Made by a program: the position numbers and the translations under genes | Part shown: positions 22,769-58,489 of the stretch, piece after piece | How the letters are laid out: each line of letters begins with the position of its first letter | Numbering within the stretch: the stretch's first letter is position 1 | NCBI RefSeq assembly: GCF_051622035.1 | Contig: NC_135356.1 | Span: 8,220,579-8,284,578 of the forward strand | DNA: 64,000 nt | Source of the DNA: Arctopsyche grandis | Taxonomy: Eukaryota; Arthropoda; Insecta; Trichoptera; Hydropsychidae | Reading direction: 5' to 3' | Notes under the pieces: model-generated | Databases searched by the model: none | Seen by the model: the letters and a program-made list of their open reading frames with translations, nothing else | Told to the model about the DNA's origin: nothing

Positions 22769-23283
22769 TATGTGTATAACTTTGTAAATCGTAACTGCGC
22801 CACTCTTTGTAAGAATAATAAAAAATGTATTGTTTGAAACTGTATGTTTGAGAGACGATGTATGTAGGTCATTGAAAATATTTGAAATCATTTAACAGGT
22901 GATACATTGAAACAAATCTGACAATTCCGAGAGATTAAAGCAGTTTTGATTGACGATAGAGTGCAGGTGAGGGATTCAGCTGTTCATTCACCATGACAAA
23001 TTTCCTTATCTACAATTAATCTATTGGCCAATATCGAATGATATACTTACGATAATGTGTGATTATCGGATAAACAGATGTCTATAATATAATATACATA
23101 CATATACTTAATGATGAAATAATTTTGATAGTGTCTATTCACAATTTTTCATTAGACTATGCTGATGTAAATGAATTTGAAAGGGTGTGCTTTGTGTATA
23201 GTACTTGTGTACATGTTTAGGTGATAAATAAAACAAGCCATTTTGAAAATATGTTATTTTATTGCTTTTATTAATTGTTTAAG

Positions 23284-23427
<144 letters not shown>

Positions 23428-23439
23428 GTATTGAAATGT

Positions 23440-26400
23440 AAATCATCCATCGTTCATAAATGTATAGAATATAATCAATTAAAATCAAACGTACAAACTA
23501 TTATTGAAAGATATTCACTTGAATTATTGTAATCATACAAATTGTTAATTGATTTTTTTTTTTTGTATGACAGGCATATTAAACGATTATAACAATTTTT
23601 TATTCATTTCATACACTTTGCTTAGTTCGTTACGGACCACGGTGGGTCCCCAAAACCTTTCCCCGCTTCATATTTTACATTACATACATATATATTTATT
23701 GCTATTTTGATGAAATTGAAATTGTTGATTGAGCAAAAATTAACACCGTTTCCAATTATTCTTTTCATAAATCTTAAGGTCACTTCATTTTTCAAATTAT
23801 ACAAAAACAAATTCATTCGGGGACCCTAATCCGTTCAATGTCAGCTTGTTTAACTTATAAAGAATCTGACAGCGTGTATCTATGAATTATATCAGATTTA
23901 AATTATAATATTATTTTTGGATAACATTATGATTTGATATCGTTAGAAATCGTTTAACATTTTTGAAAATACACAAAGATGCGTCATGACAATGGGGTTT
24001 AAATCCTTCCATACTATGGTTTATACACAATTTTATCACAGTAATTGAACACTAATCTAATTAGCATTATAATTGATACTTTTTGACATAAAAGTGATGA
24101 AAAGCGAAATTCTATAATACAACAATATCATTTTGGAACTTCACCCCTATTATTTTTTTTAAATATTCTCTCCTAATATCATCCCATTCTCGAACAGTTT
24201 AATTGTTGAATTGGTTATGTTAAACAAATTATGAGCTCACCAGTGACATACTGACACTGCTTTGGTTATGTTATTCGCTGAAAGCCTCCAAATATAGCAG
24301 TATATTATATGTATGTTGAAATTCCAATAGTATTTGATAAAAAAAAGATTAAACAAAATCATAGGCAGACTGCCAAACACTATTCTCATTGTAGATAAGT
24401 AGGAAACAATGATATGATCCATAATTTTTAAAAATGTAATTAACATTCACACGTGAAATTGACATGTTTTATTGCTTATAAAATAGTTACTTTTCAATTT
24501 TCAATGAAAAATAATTCACAATTGAATCAAAACCGTACACAATCATAAGTGATCATATATCGCTATGAGGTTAACTATTTCATTTGATAAATCTAAACAT
24601 ATTTAACTATTTTCTTCAATTTAACAATTTGTTATATTTGAATCTTAATATTAATCGATGAAAGGGTGGTCGCCAAGAATGTTATTTTATTGTTTTTAAC
24701 GATTTTTGAATACATTGCGGTATTTCTATATTTATATACAATCAATCGTATGAGCAATTGTCAATGTTTTTTTATTTATTTATGATGAGACTCGATAGGC
24801 AGTAATTAAATCGAAAAAAGTTGATAAATAATGCTAAAAATATTGCTTGACATTTTTACACATAGTATAATATAATCTTTCGCTTTAATAAACATTAACT
24901 TCAAGGTACAAGTTTTGTCTTATTTAATGTAGATATACACATGTAAATATTATGAGATCAAAATAAACAAATAATATCTTTATCGAGGTAAGGAGATAGA
25001 GAGAGAGAGAGGGAGAGAGAGAGAAAGAGAGAGATTGGGAAATACATATATGGATAAAAAGATTTTAAAGAGATTTTAAATCAACTTGAGCATATTTCAG
25101 GATAATATTTGCTTACGTATATATGTATGTATGTAGTTGATTCATATTATTTCATTCAGTATAAATTTGTAGCTATAATAATTTGTTATAAGTGTATTAT
25201 TACTATTATTTCTAAGATAAAATTATAAAGCAAGCCGTAAGAAATGTCCACAGCTTATTAAATATTTGTTATAAATTCATTTTTAATAAATTATGTATAA
25301 GTTTATTATTATATATGTATGTATGTATGCACGAATGTAATGTATTTATTGTAAAATTGGAAGAAGTAATTATTAAAACATTATTATTGCGAGGGTTAGC
25401 ATTTAAACGAATTATTTTGTATGCTTTATATGTATGCTAAATATATCTAAGTGGAATCACATTTGAAACAAAAAACCCAACATTTTTACAAGTTTTTTGG
25501 AAGTATTATATATATATAAATTAAACTAAAAAAATATTATTTAGGCAATAGATAACGACAATCTTAGACAAAGGATAATTGTAGAATTAGTAAAAATTGG
25601 TATTTCATTAGATCTATAAATAAAATGATATTTAATTAATAAATTATATTCATCGGAGTGATTTTACTATTATATGTAGTATAGAAACAGAAATTCTAAT
25701 TTGTAATATTTTTATGAATATTCTTTTTGATGAAATAAATTAATACACATAAAAAAATTAAACATTAATTTTTAGGGCAATAGCATGTATCAGAGATGTG
25801 TTAATTTTGATCAATAATAAAAAAAAAACACAGTAAACAAAAAAAATTCAACCGTTAAGTCACACATGTGCTATAATTTTTTTTTAAATTCAAAATATTT
25901 TCATTTCACTCATCGAACAGTTTGATTTCAAATCTTTTGATATATAAATAAATATCATTCGAAGGTGATATAAAGTCATTGTTAAAAAAAAATCAGATTA
26001 AATTTACCCATCACTGATATGAACATACATATGTGAGTGATAAATCCAGTTTCGCATAAAAGATTCAATCCAACGAATGAAATTTCAGCTTTTGCAACAT
26101 ATATCAGAATATAAATCAATAAGTGACAATACTTTTGTCACCGCTATTTATATCGAAATTTCACCAGTGATTTGTATTCGCCTAGATTGTATCTTTGATA
26201 CAGAACTACATATATGAATATTATGTCAAAGTGTTATTGAAATTACGGATAATGTAAATCTTTTTTATTATACTATATAGTATGTGAAAGTGCTATCGAA
26301 ATTACGTATAATGTTTGAACTGAATCAATAAATTTCATCAACCGTCGGTCGAACTTCATACAATTGAATTTATTAAACGTGCCAACGTATTTACTATCTA

Positions 26401-26477
26401 CTTTGCTATCGTCAGCTCGTTATTAAGTAAAAGCAAAAATTATTTAAGTACATTTTCTAATAGAAAAGTAAATATAA

Positions 26478-26550
<73 letters not shown>

Positions 26551-28400
26551 ATATACATATGTATAATAAGTATGTATATATATAATTTATAGAATTCTTA
26601 AAGTATATTGCATTTTAGATAAGTGATTGAGAATGAAAGCATAACACACGCATCTACAGGCTCTTGGGCTACTCGTCATAGTAATTAAACACTAATTTTC
26701 TCATTAATTTTATAAAATTTCAGTCTCTCTAAACGTTTAGGCTCTTGTACATTATGAAAGCAATGCGCAGGAAGAATCTCATTTGTTTTCCATGAGTTAC
26801 AGTTAAAAATGTACATATTTTCGATATATTTGATCGTTTAGTAAAATGGTCTTTATTTTTTTTTAATACAGTATAAAGCTTCAAGAGACGATGTATGTAC
26901 TCTCCAGTCGACTACATAACAATTGACATTCTATAATGACATCATTTCTTTCATCTACAATCCTTAATTGAAACTTTGGTATGACTTTGGGAATACATTT
27001 TTTTTTACATTTTACACATACACCAATGAGTATATATATATATATTTGAAAAATAAATACGCTAAATATAATATGACATCTCCTTTCACATTGTACAGGT
27101 GTATAGAAGAGCAATAGGGAAAATTTCAAAATATTCGTTGCTTATTCTGGGTCCGGATACTTCCTCTCATCCGACTGACTTATCTATTACAAATTTAAAT
27201 ATATATATATATTGTAAAATATATTTTATTTCGAAGTATCAAAAAGCTCTATATTTCAAGACATTAAAAGGTACCCATGTAAATACATATACATACAAAT
27301 GATTTAAATAACAATTCAAAACTCAAAATAGGTCAATCCAGAAATTTTTAATTGACTGCTTCACTTTGTTCGTGCTTCTGCTGTTTGAAAATGTCGCTTA
27401 CTCTTCGTTTCAATGCGAAATTATTGCAAAACCAAAGCGAAATTAACATACCACATTTCGTACATATTTGTATATGAATATTAATCGATGAATTATTGCT
27501 GTAATTAGTAATAAAAATATACTTACAATTAATTAAAACGTAACTTGTAATAAGTATGTTTTTCATAAGATAATAATGCGTCCTGTCAAGTACACATGCA
27601 CATTATTAAGTCAGTCATGGAATTCGAACGAAAATTTTTGCTTTTAATTTAATATTAACATACATATGTACGTATATTAGTAAATATAATCAACCTGACA
27701 TCTTATCGCAAATTTACAATACTCTGTTACTCATCTGAATTCGTATCATTCAAAGATTTATTTATCTTTGATATGTTCATTGTTCAATTTTTATATAGAA
27801 TCAATAATTATATCAGCTAATGTCTGCTCTAATACAAAAAAAAACTATAAAAATATAATATCTATGTGTGCTACGTTTTATTTAAAGAAAGAAAAAGAAT
27901 ATATTATGCACCCAATCAAAAAGAAATGATTGTTTAAATTGAAATTTCAAATATGATGTCAGACGGGCAACGGAATTTAGTAAAATTTGGACAAAACGTG
28001 AGGACAAAATAATATGCAAAATTTTTCCTGTATCGTTGGTATTAATAAATGAATGATTTTCGACTTGCAATGTGCATACTTATTGAGACGTCATATACCA
28101 AATCTATTGACTCAAAGGAAAGGGACACTCCGGGGGACTTTTTGCCTTGCGACAGCGAGACAGAATGTTCCCCGTGTGCTCCCAATCTAACAATTTGAAA
28201 TTGAAAAGTACGTATGCAATATTATCGCACGATAAAAGTGGACGGTAATGGAGATTACCCATTATTATCAGGAAAACAGTATTTAAAATTGAAAGTTTAC
28301 GTATGTATTAACATGTCTCGCCTCGGGACATAACATGTATGTATGCAAAATGTGATTTAAGACAATAATATAAGCACTTGTTGAATATGAAGCATTGTAT
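23440..28400. other. AT-rich intergenic DNA with no recognised gene
   Basis: Very AT-rich. Contains a GA-rich tract at about 24990-25035 and a (TA)n tract at about 26485-26545. Short open frames on both strands are isolated, lack recognisable motifs and have no supporting splice structure. I see no gene here. Confidence 0.5.
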
Positions 28401-28401
28401 A

Positions 28402-28403
<2 letters not shown>

Positions 28404-28473
<70 letters not shown>

Positions 28474-28600
28474 TTATATTTATGTACATGTGTAATTGAT
28501 TTCAAATAAATAAAAGTTAATATTACAAAATAGTAACTATAGACATTACAATCTAGTATTTCTAATGACTTATTTATAATTATTATTGTTTACGGGGGCA

Positions 28601-28661
<61 letters not shown>
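28404..28661. repeat. Two (TA)n microsatellites
   Basis: Pure TA at about 28404-28470 and 28604-28661, separated by non-repetitive AT-rich sequence. Confidence 0.95.
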
Positions 28662-28663
<2 letters not shown>

Positions 28664-29157
28664 CATCATATACATACATACACACAGCTATGTATGTGTA
28701 TACATATGATTTATATTCATTAATGTATTTATAAGGTAATTGCCATCGTTGCATATTTGTATTGTAAGTTTCATAGATCTAAGCTCAATCTAAATCCCCA
28801 CTAAACCTATTCAAAGCATTGCTTACGTCGATCTAAAGTGCTATTAAATTTAATATTGCTTTTTATTGCCGATACGTTTCTCAATTTTGGGAGGCCTCAT
28901 TTTTAATTAATGTTCATTTTTTTAAATACATATTAATATAACACACAGTGCGCCCCAAAATAACGCGTGCACTCTTGTGAATCTGCGTCGCATTTCTTCT
29001 CCCCCCCCCATTTATAAAAATAAAATGTGTCAATCTTTCGCACTCACTTTAAATTGATAATGTCAACAGTGACGCTTTTGTAAAAAAAATAATAATTAAT
29101 TGACAATTAGTTAATTGCGATTTTATATACAATCTTGATTTTGTTCAATTGGAAAAT

Positions 29158-29266
29158 ACAGATTTTTCATTCTAAATTGACTCTTTTCCAATTCAAATTG
29201 ACCCAACTTGAAATGAAAAAGGGTCGATTTGAAATGAAAAAGGGCTATTTTGAAACGAAAAACCTA
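29158..29266. repeat. Palindromic element built of ~21-bp repeats (copy 3)
   Basis: Opens ACAGATTTTTCATTCTAAATT-like and closes GAAACGAAAAACCTATA, so the ends are inverted repeats; the inside has GGGTCGATTTGAAATGAAAA units. Confidence 0.6.
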
Positions 29267-30315
29267 TATATGTATAAAGATAATGACAGTTTGATTCAGC
29301 CAATGGTAAATCGGACTCTAACCACCAGTTGATCGATGACTCACAAACACTATTTTGTGTAGTTTCGTCAAATATATCTCTTTAACATTTGATAGGAAAC
29401 CAATTGGTGGTTTGCGTCTTTTTTTATATGCATGTTGACACTACGCAATGCGACATGCACTTTAATGCCTTTATTTTGTCGCGTTGCGTCACGTATGAGT
29501 GTTGCCAGTCACGTTCTCTATTGAATTGAATATGAAACTATAATATAATAAATTTTGCATATGAAAATCGACTCAATTGAACAATAATGATAAAGTTGTA
29601 GAAATAAAAAAAAAGTTTGCATTTTGAAGTCAAAAGCGCCTTGTTGTGTTACCTTTCTACACACAATATAGATTGGTAGATTTTATTTAGGTCTTTATAG
29701 TGATTTTAGTGCGTTTAAAAAATGACCTCTTTACACTTTCAACCTGACGAGCAGATTCAACCGGTTCATATTTCGATTCCTGATTATTGTGCGAGCGTCG
29801 AAGAAATACGTTGGACCCGATTTTGATCATATACATATACATATATACAAGGCTAATGAGACATCCCTGTATAGAGAGAGAGGCTCTGATTCTGGAGAAA
29901 ATAATCAAAAAAAAAAAACTTATTAAAACCGACCGCAAATAAGTCCCACATTCGAATTTATTATATTATATATAACATAGGTGGCCAAACTTCATGCCCC
30001 TGAAAGATGCAAACACTGCAAAAACGCCATAAAATCTAACCGATGGTTGACGGGTAGGGTTGCCACCTCGCGAATTTTATACTTTGTATGGTTTGGAGCA
30101 GGTCTCTAAAAATTGCAGCTAGTGACTCCATTTGAATATTTATTTCCATATGTATTTGTTTATATTTGACGATACATAAATATTTAGACATTTTTTTTAT
30201 TTTATGTGCGTAGGTATATATTGCAATATTTTATATTGTATTACATACTTCGAGGTGCCTAAACTATTAAAGATCTGTGATATTTCACCAGAAAGCTAAA
30301 TAAATGGGATTCTAA

Positions 30316-30467
30316 GACCTGGGCCACACCGAGAGACTTTGTCGGCTGACTAGTCACACCACCAGAAAAATGTGAGCGACTAAGAAGTTGATTGAGTGGC
30401 ACGTCCTATGCAACTGCATACATTGGTGTGGTCGCCTTCAACCAAGTTGCTCGGTGTAGCCCGGGTC
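30316..30467. mobile_element. PIF/Harbinger-like MITE, diverged copy
   Basis: Inverted ends GACCTGGGCCACACCGAG and (reversed) GACCCGGGCTACACCGAG with TAA/TTA flanks. It resembles the 175-bp elements at 32358 and 45293 in its ends and overall plan. Confidence 0.55.
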
Positions 30468-30493
30468 TTAGGTCTGAGGTGGCAACACTAGTG

Positions 30494-30643
30494 CTTGAGG
30501 ATAGGCGCTAGGGTGCTATTTTCCAGGAAAGAGGGGTTGCCTATTGTCGATTTCTATTGTGAACCTTTTTTGCTCTCTAGCTTTGTAGGTTGACAATAGG
30601 CAAACCCTCTTTCCTGGAAAATAGCACCCTAGCGCCAATCCTA
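30494..30643. mobile_element. 150-bp hairpin MITE with 7-bp duplication
   Basis: Arms of about 50 bp (GGCGCTAGGGTGCTATTTTC near the left end, its reverse near the right) are nearly perfect. Flanks are ACTAGTG on both sides (30487-30493, 30644-30650). Confidence 0.7.
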
Positions 30644-31234
30644 ACTAGTGTTCTATTATATATCGAAAAGATCCTCGACGGTTAAAAAAATGGGTCACTA
30701 TTGTCAATTTCTGTTGTCAACATTTTTTTTTGCTTTTCCGCTTTCTCGGACAATTTAGAGGTCTATTGTTATTTTATGGTGGCAACTCAACCACCTATCT
30801 CTAATCGGCACTACCTGCGCGGCCGATTTCCGAATTGCAAGACAGACACCTTTGGCTCTCGAGTAATCGGGAGCCAAGAATGAATCGCGAGCCATGATTT
30901 GACCACCGTGGATATGTAATTTTAGAAAGACTTTTTTATATACAAAAAAAAATTGCTTGAAACAATGAATTAATTTTATATTAAAGGTATTAAAAAAAAT
31001 TTGCCTACGGCGTATGGCTTTTCTTTCATAATTAATTAACGTATCAGAAAATGGGAATGTTTTATTTTTGAAATCCCCCCACTGAAATGTTCGGAATTGT
31101 TATTCTCCTAGGGCCCAAGTTGGCTCTCGACGGCTTTGTATATATGTATATGTATTTTTTTTCTTTTAGGATTCAACACGCGTCATGTTGGGGTGGAGGC
31201 ATGTGGGAGGAAGCGCTTGGTCTGTTTCGGTCGT

Positions 31235-53629
<22,395 letters not shown>

Positions 53630-54430
53630 GCTGCTGCCGCAGCTGCCATGCAACAACCATAAATTACACGGAGACACGTCAACGGCAACAGGTTACGTTC
53701 TCGCGCAGGTCGCACGCAACATCCACCCCCTCACAACACATCGCAACAAAATAGATACAAATTCAATTAAAAAAAAAAAAGAAAACCATATATAGGGAGC
53801 GCATGTCAGTAATGTTATTCGAATTCGCTACTGCTATATTGTATGGTATGTATATAGTTATAAGTGTGATATATGATAAATGGTAATATACCAGCGGTGG
53901 GTGGTGTCGGCAGGGGCGTCGTCTTCGCGGATCCAGATGGCACCTGCGGAATGCGTGATGATACACACAGCGAGCGGAAGGTGTGAGCAACAAGTAGTAG
54001 TATGAAGGAGCCACAGGTACAGGAGAGGGAGTAGCGGTGTCTCAGCATTCAACAGTTCAATATTCGCATCCGCGTGGAGGGGTCGTGGAGGTGGTGGAGG
54101 CTTAGGGGTGGCTGTATGGAGACCACGGGTCGATGTGGGGGCGGAGGCGGGGGCCACGTGTTGCGCGGCGGGGGCATGCCGCGGGGGGCGCAGCGCGAGC
54201 GGCGTCCGTCGGCCGCGGCGCGCCGCTCCCTAGTCGCCGCGAGGGGCGCCGGCGCTCGTGGGGCGCGTGCGCCCTCGGGCCCCCTGCCCCCGTGCACCCC
54301 CAAGCGCCCCTCGCCAGGCGATCGATTTTCAATACGCCCCGACACCTGTTACCGAACAGAGCCGTGCCGCAACCGACCCCTCTCGCCCCCTCCCCACCTA
54401 CCCCCTCAACCCTGAAGACCCACCCTCCCT
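53630..54430 (-). promoter_or_regulatory. GC-rich 5' UTR/promoter region upstream of scratch
   Basis: The block at about 54050-54420 is strikingly GC- and CpG-rich compared with the AT-rich surroundings and lies 0.4-0.8 kb upstream of the scratch start codon. It contains overlapping open frames on both strands made mostly of Arg, Pro, Gly and Ala, as expected from base composition rather than real coding. A CpG-rich promoter or first untranslated exon is the simplest reading. I could not place a transcription start. Confidence 0.4.
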
Positions 54431-54603
54431 TAGGGGTACATGAGAGATGTCCCCGCTATTCGACGCCGTGTGCGCCGACGATGTGCCGAAAGTGACACTG
54501 ACACATTTCCGAACGGCGTCCCGTTTCCTCGAATCCGGACCCCGTCATTCAATCGACGAATAATTTTCATTCTAAATCGGCAGGCAATTTATCTGTCGTA
54601 GAG
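54431..54603. repeat. Duplicated module A upstream of scratch
   Basis: Diverged direct copy of 56997-57182 (shared GCTATTCGA, GTGTGCGCCGACGA, GGCGTCCCGTTTCC, TAATTTTCATTC). Both copies have an open plus-strand frame of about 37-40 codons (LFDAVCAD...VTLTHF...ASRF), but changes do not favour silent sites. Confidence 0.7.
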
Positions 54604-54661
54604 TTTCTCAGAGAGCAGCAACGTGTCAGCCAGCCGACCATTATAGATATACATATATGTA

Positions 54662-55355
<694 letters not shown>

Positions 55356-55491
55356 GGATTGGTATGACTAAGAATATTTTAAGTTGGTAGGACTGGCTGT
55401 CATTCGGTTACTCCGGCAATGGCCGAGCCCGAAGCGAGACATTAAAACGAGTTGATAAAGACTTTGATTTTGAATATCCTCCCGCACACAT

Positions 55492-56249
55492 TCATGGATT
55501 CCATATATATATATATATATATACATCAGGCATGCAATAACTATTGAACATTAGTTTGGTCTTATCTACGTTAATTTTTAATCCTACTTTTCTACTTTCC
55601 CTGCCCAGCTGTGTTAGTCTGATAAGTAGGTAAGCTGAATCACGAGGTACTAAAACTATATCGTCTGCGAACCGAAGGTGACTCAAGAAGCGACCATTGA
55701 TGCTTACTCCGGCTGTATCCCAATCCAAGTTCCTGAAAACTCCCTCAAGCACCGCATTGAATAACTTGGGCGAGATTGTATCTCCTTGTCTTACTCCTTT
55801 TCCTATGCTAAATCTATCTGTACCTGAAAAAATTTTAAACGAAGCTGTGGCATTCTTATATATTGCAGCTAACAGTCCCACATAGGGTTCCGGCACTCCC
55901 TGTGTTTGTAGAGCGTTAAGTACTGCATTATGACTAACTGTATCGAAGGCTTTCTCATAATCGACGAAACCTAGACACAATGGCCGTTGATATTCGTTGG
56001 CGCGCTCGATTAGTTCACCAACTACTTGGAGGTGGTCCATTGTGCTGAAATTTGCCCTAAACCCTGCCTGCTCTATAGGTTGGTTCTCGTCGAAGATATT
56101 CTTCAGCCTTTCTGTAATAACCTTCGTGAAGAGCTTGTAGACCGCTGAAAGTAAACTAATGGGTCGGTAGTTCTTGATATCACTTTTGTCGCCTTTTTTG
56201 TGTATTAAAATGATAGCTGCGTTATTCCATCCTTCTGGTATAGCTTGGT

Positions 56250-56255
<6 letters not shown>
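55492..56255 (-). mobile_element. RTE-type LINE reverse-transcriptase fragment
   Basis: Minus strand reads IPEGWNNAAIILIHKKGD, NYRPISLLSAVYKLF, GFRANFSTMDHLQVV, FVDYEKAFDTVSHNA, GVRQGDTISPKLFNAVLE and LRFADDIVLV: the RT palm including the FADD catalytic box. The frame is open for over 180 codons downstream of 56040. It is cut by TA-rich sequence at both ends, so no full element is present. Confidence 0.9.

Positions 56256-56258
<3 letters not shown>

Positions 56259-56320
<62 letters not shown>
56259..56320. repeat. (TA)n microsatellite
   Basis: About 60 bp of TA at the 5' edge of the RT fragment. Confidence 0.97.
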
Positions 56321-56324
<4 letters not shown>

Positions 56325-56996
56325 TTTTTTTTGTTATAACTTTCTGCTCTCTGAGAAACCTCTACGACAAAAACGGATGAGATGTGTGTATGTATGTGGC
56401 AAGTGCATCGAACTTTGTACAAATTTTAGAATTATCAATTATTTATTTAGGCATTCGCATATACATGTTTAGATTTGACAGATCCAGAGAGGTTAGATAC
56501 ACAACTCTGCACCGAGACGAGTGGGGCGCCCACGTGACCAGTCGACTGTGTCGCCATCGAACGGCGCCCACATACAATGGATTTTGTCAAAACACTAAAC
56601 ATTAAAAAACTTTGCTAGAACATTTAAAAGCAAGAACATTTATGCCCAATGCACGCATTCGGCAGCTAACTTGCCCATTTGATGAATAAAGCAACGGGCT
56701 TGCACTTTTCATGAATACGGCAATTTTTTGCCGAATTCACGCAAAAGGCAATTTCACGGATTCGGTGTAACATATGTATATAAAGGGTACATACATACAT
56801 ACATATATGTATGTGATGTGTCGACTGTTACACTGCAACATTGCTGAATTGTCAATAAGTTTTCATATGCTACTAAGAGACCAGCTACTGGTCTGCCCAC
56901 GAATAGGGCAGGACACTGGTCTTTTTTTATTTTTTCGTAAGCAGAGACCCCGCTATATAGTTTTTTGCAGGAAAATCTCTCGGTGAATGTCCACCT

Positions 56997-57182
56997 TTAG
57001 AGGTACATGTGAATTGTTCATGCTATTCGATGCTGTGTGCGCCGACGAAGTGTCGACAGTGACATTGACACATTTCCAAGCGGCGTCCCGTTTCCGCGAA
57101 TCCAAACTTCGACATCAAATAAGCGATTAATTTTCATTCAAAATCGAATCAAAAGTTTCTAGCAATTTGTCTATTGCGATTC
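56997..57182. repeat. Duplicated module B upstream of scratch
   Basis: Diverged direct copy of 54431-54603, about 2.5 kb further upstream of scratch. Continues a little longer (AAAGTTTCTAGCAATTTG). Confidence 0.7.
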
Positions 57183-57902
57183 ACCGAAAGAACGCTACAG
57201 AATTGGTAACAAAAAAAGAGTGATGTTTCTTTCAAAGAATACTTTAGTCTTTAGTAGATATTTCGGCTGAAGTGGTCGACCAGTACCCTTAAAGGTTATT
57301 GTTCACAGCTTTGATGGATTTCATTGGAGAATTGCACCTACATATGAACACCACTCTATATTTTCCACACTCGTTAAATATTGACTACACAATATAAACT
57401 TACAATATGCGTGCTTGTCAACTGTCGCTATAACAACGATACCACTTTCATTTCATTCATTCACGTCAAACCAGTCAACTCGAATTTCATTTTCAACTTA
57501 ATGTCTCGAGATCAAAATTTCTGACGAATATACAATTTTATATTGTATATATAAAAGCAGGGAAATTTAATCAATGTTGTAGGAAAACGGTTGACAGACT
57601 ATTGGCCGAATGGACACTTGGTTGACGGACACTAGGCCGAACGGTCATTAGACCGACGGATATTAGGCCGAATGAAATTTTTCATCATTTGAATTTATCA
57701 ATATTTTAATGATTTTAAGGTGATTTCTGAATAATGTATCTGTTTTCAGTGAGTTTTGAGTAATTTTGATACACAATGCCCGCCAAATGTCCGCTCGACC
57801 AAATATCCGTCGCCCAAGTGTCCATTCGGCCAAAAGTTTGCGCTCGATGAAAACGTCTTATAGGAGTGACAACTGTATGAAATTTGAGATTATATGTTAT
57901 CA

Positions 57903-58026
57903 GGCTTTTCCCTCCGAATTCAATATTTTACAAATCAAATTCAATATTTTTTCATTTCAAATTAAACATTTATTTGAAATTAAATATTTTTCATTTCAAA
58001 TTAAATATTTTTCGTTTCAAAATAAA
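57903..58026. repeat. Palindromic element built of ~21-bp repeats (copy 5, diverged)
   Basis: ATTTTTCATTTCAAATTAAA units. The same motif in reverse recurs at about 58215-58270 (TTTAATTTGAAATGAAATAT). Confidence 0.5.
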
Positions 58027-58347
58027 TTATGTATAAAATTAATAAATTGTAATTTAAAGGAGTTAATGTAATATATATTTAATGTACTCTTTTTCCTGTT
58101 TTATATATATTTCATTTCACTAAATTTCAATATAATGATTATGTAGGTATATATTAACATGAAAATATATACATATATTAAAAAACTGTCCAAATGTTTT
58201 ATTCCATTTTTTTGAAATATTTAATTTGAAATGAAATATATTTAATTTGCTTTGTAGAATATTGAATTTGGAGTGAAGAACGTGTATACATAACATTGAG
58301 TAAATGTATTGAAATTTCAATGGGTGGGGTCACTTATATAGAACAAT

Positions 58348-58487
58348 AGATGAAAGAAGTGCTTGAATGGTACCCGAGAGAATGTAACGGGACATAAAGA
58401 AGGTTACAAGTGGAAGTAATTAGAAAAATGTGTGGGATGACATGGATGAGAGTTCCCTAAAACAGATACAAATGAAAGCGTGTTTTT
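58348..58487 (+). mobile_element. RTE-type LINE 3' scrap
   Basis: GAAGTGCTTGAATGGTACCC, AAAAATGTGTGGGATGA and AAATGAAAGCGTGTTT follow the order of 47200-47340. Confidence 0.7.
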
Positions 58488-58489
58488 GA

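Noticed and set aside
54049..54495. Several 60-120 codon frames in the GC-rich region upstream of scratch
   Set aside because: Overlapping frames on both strands made of Arg/Pro/Gly/Ala reflect base composition; no domain or conserved motif was seen.
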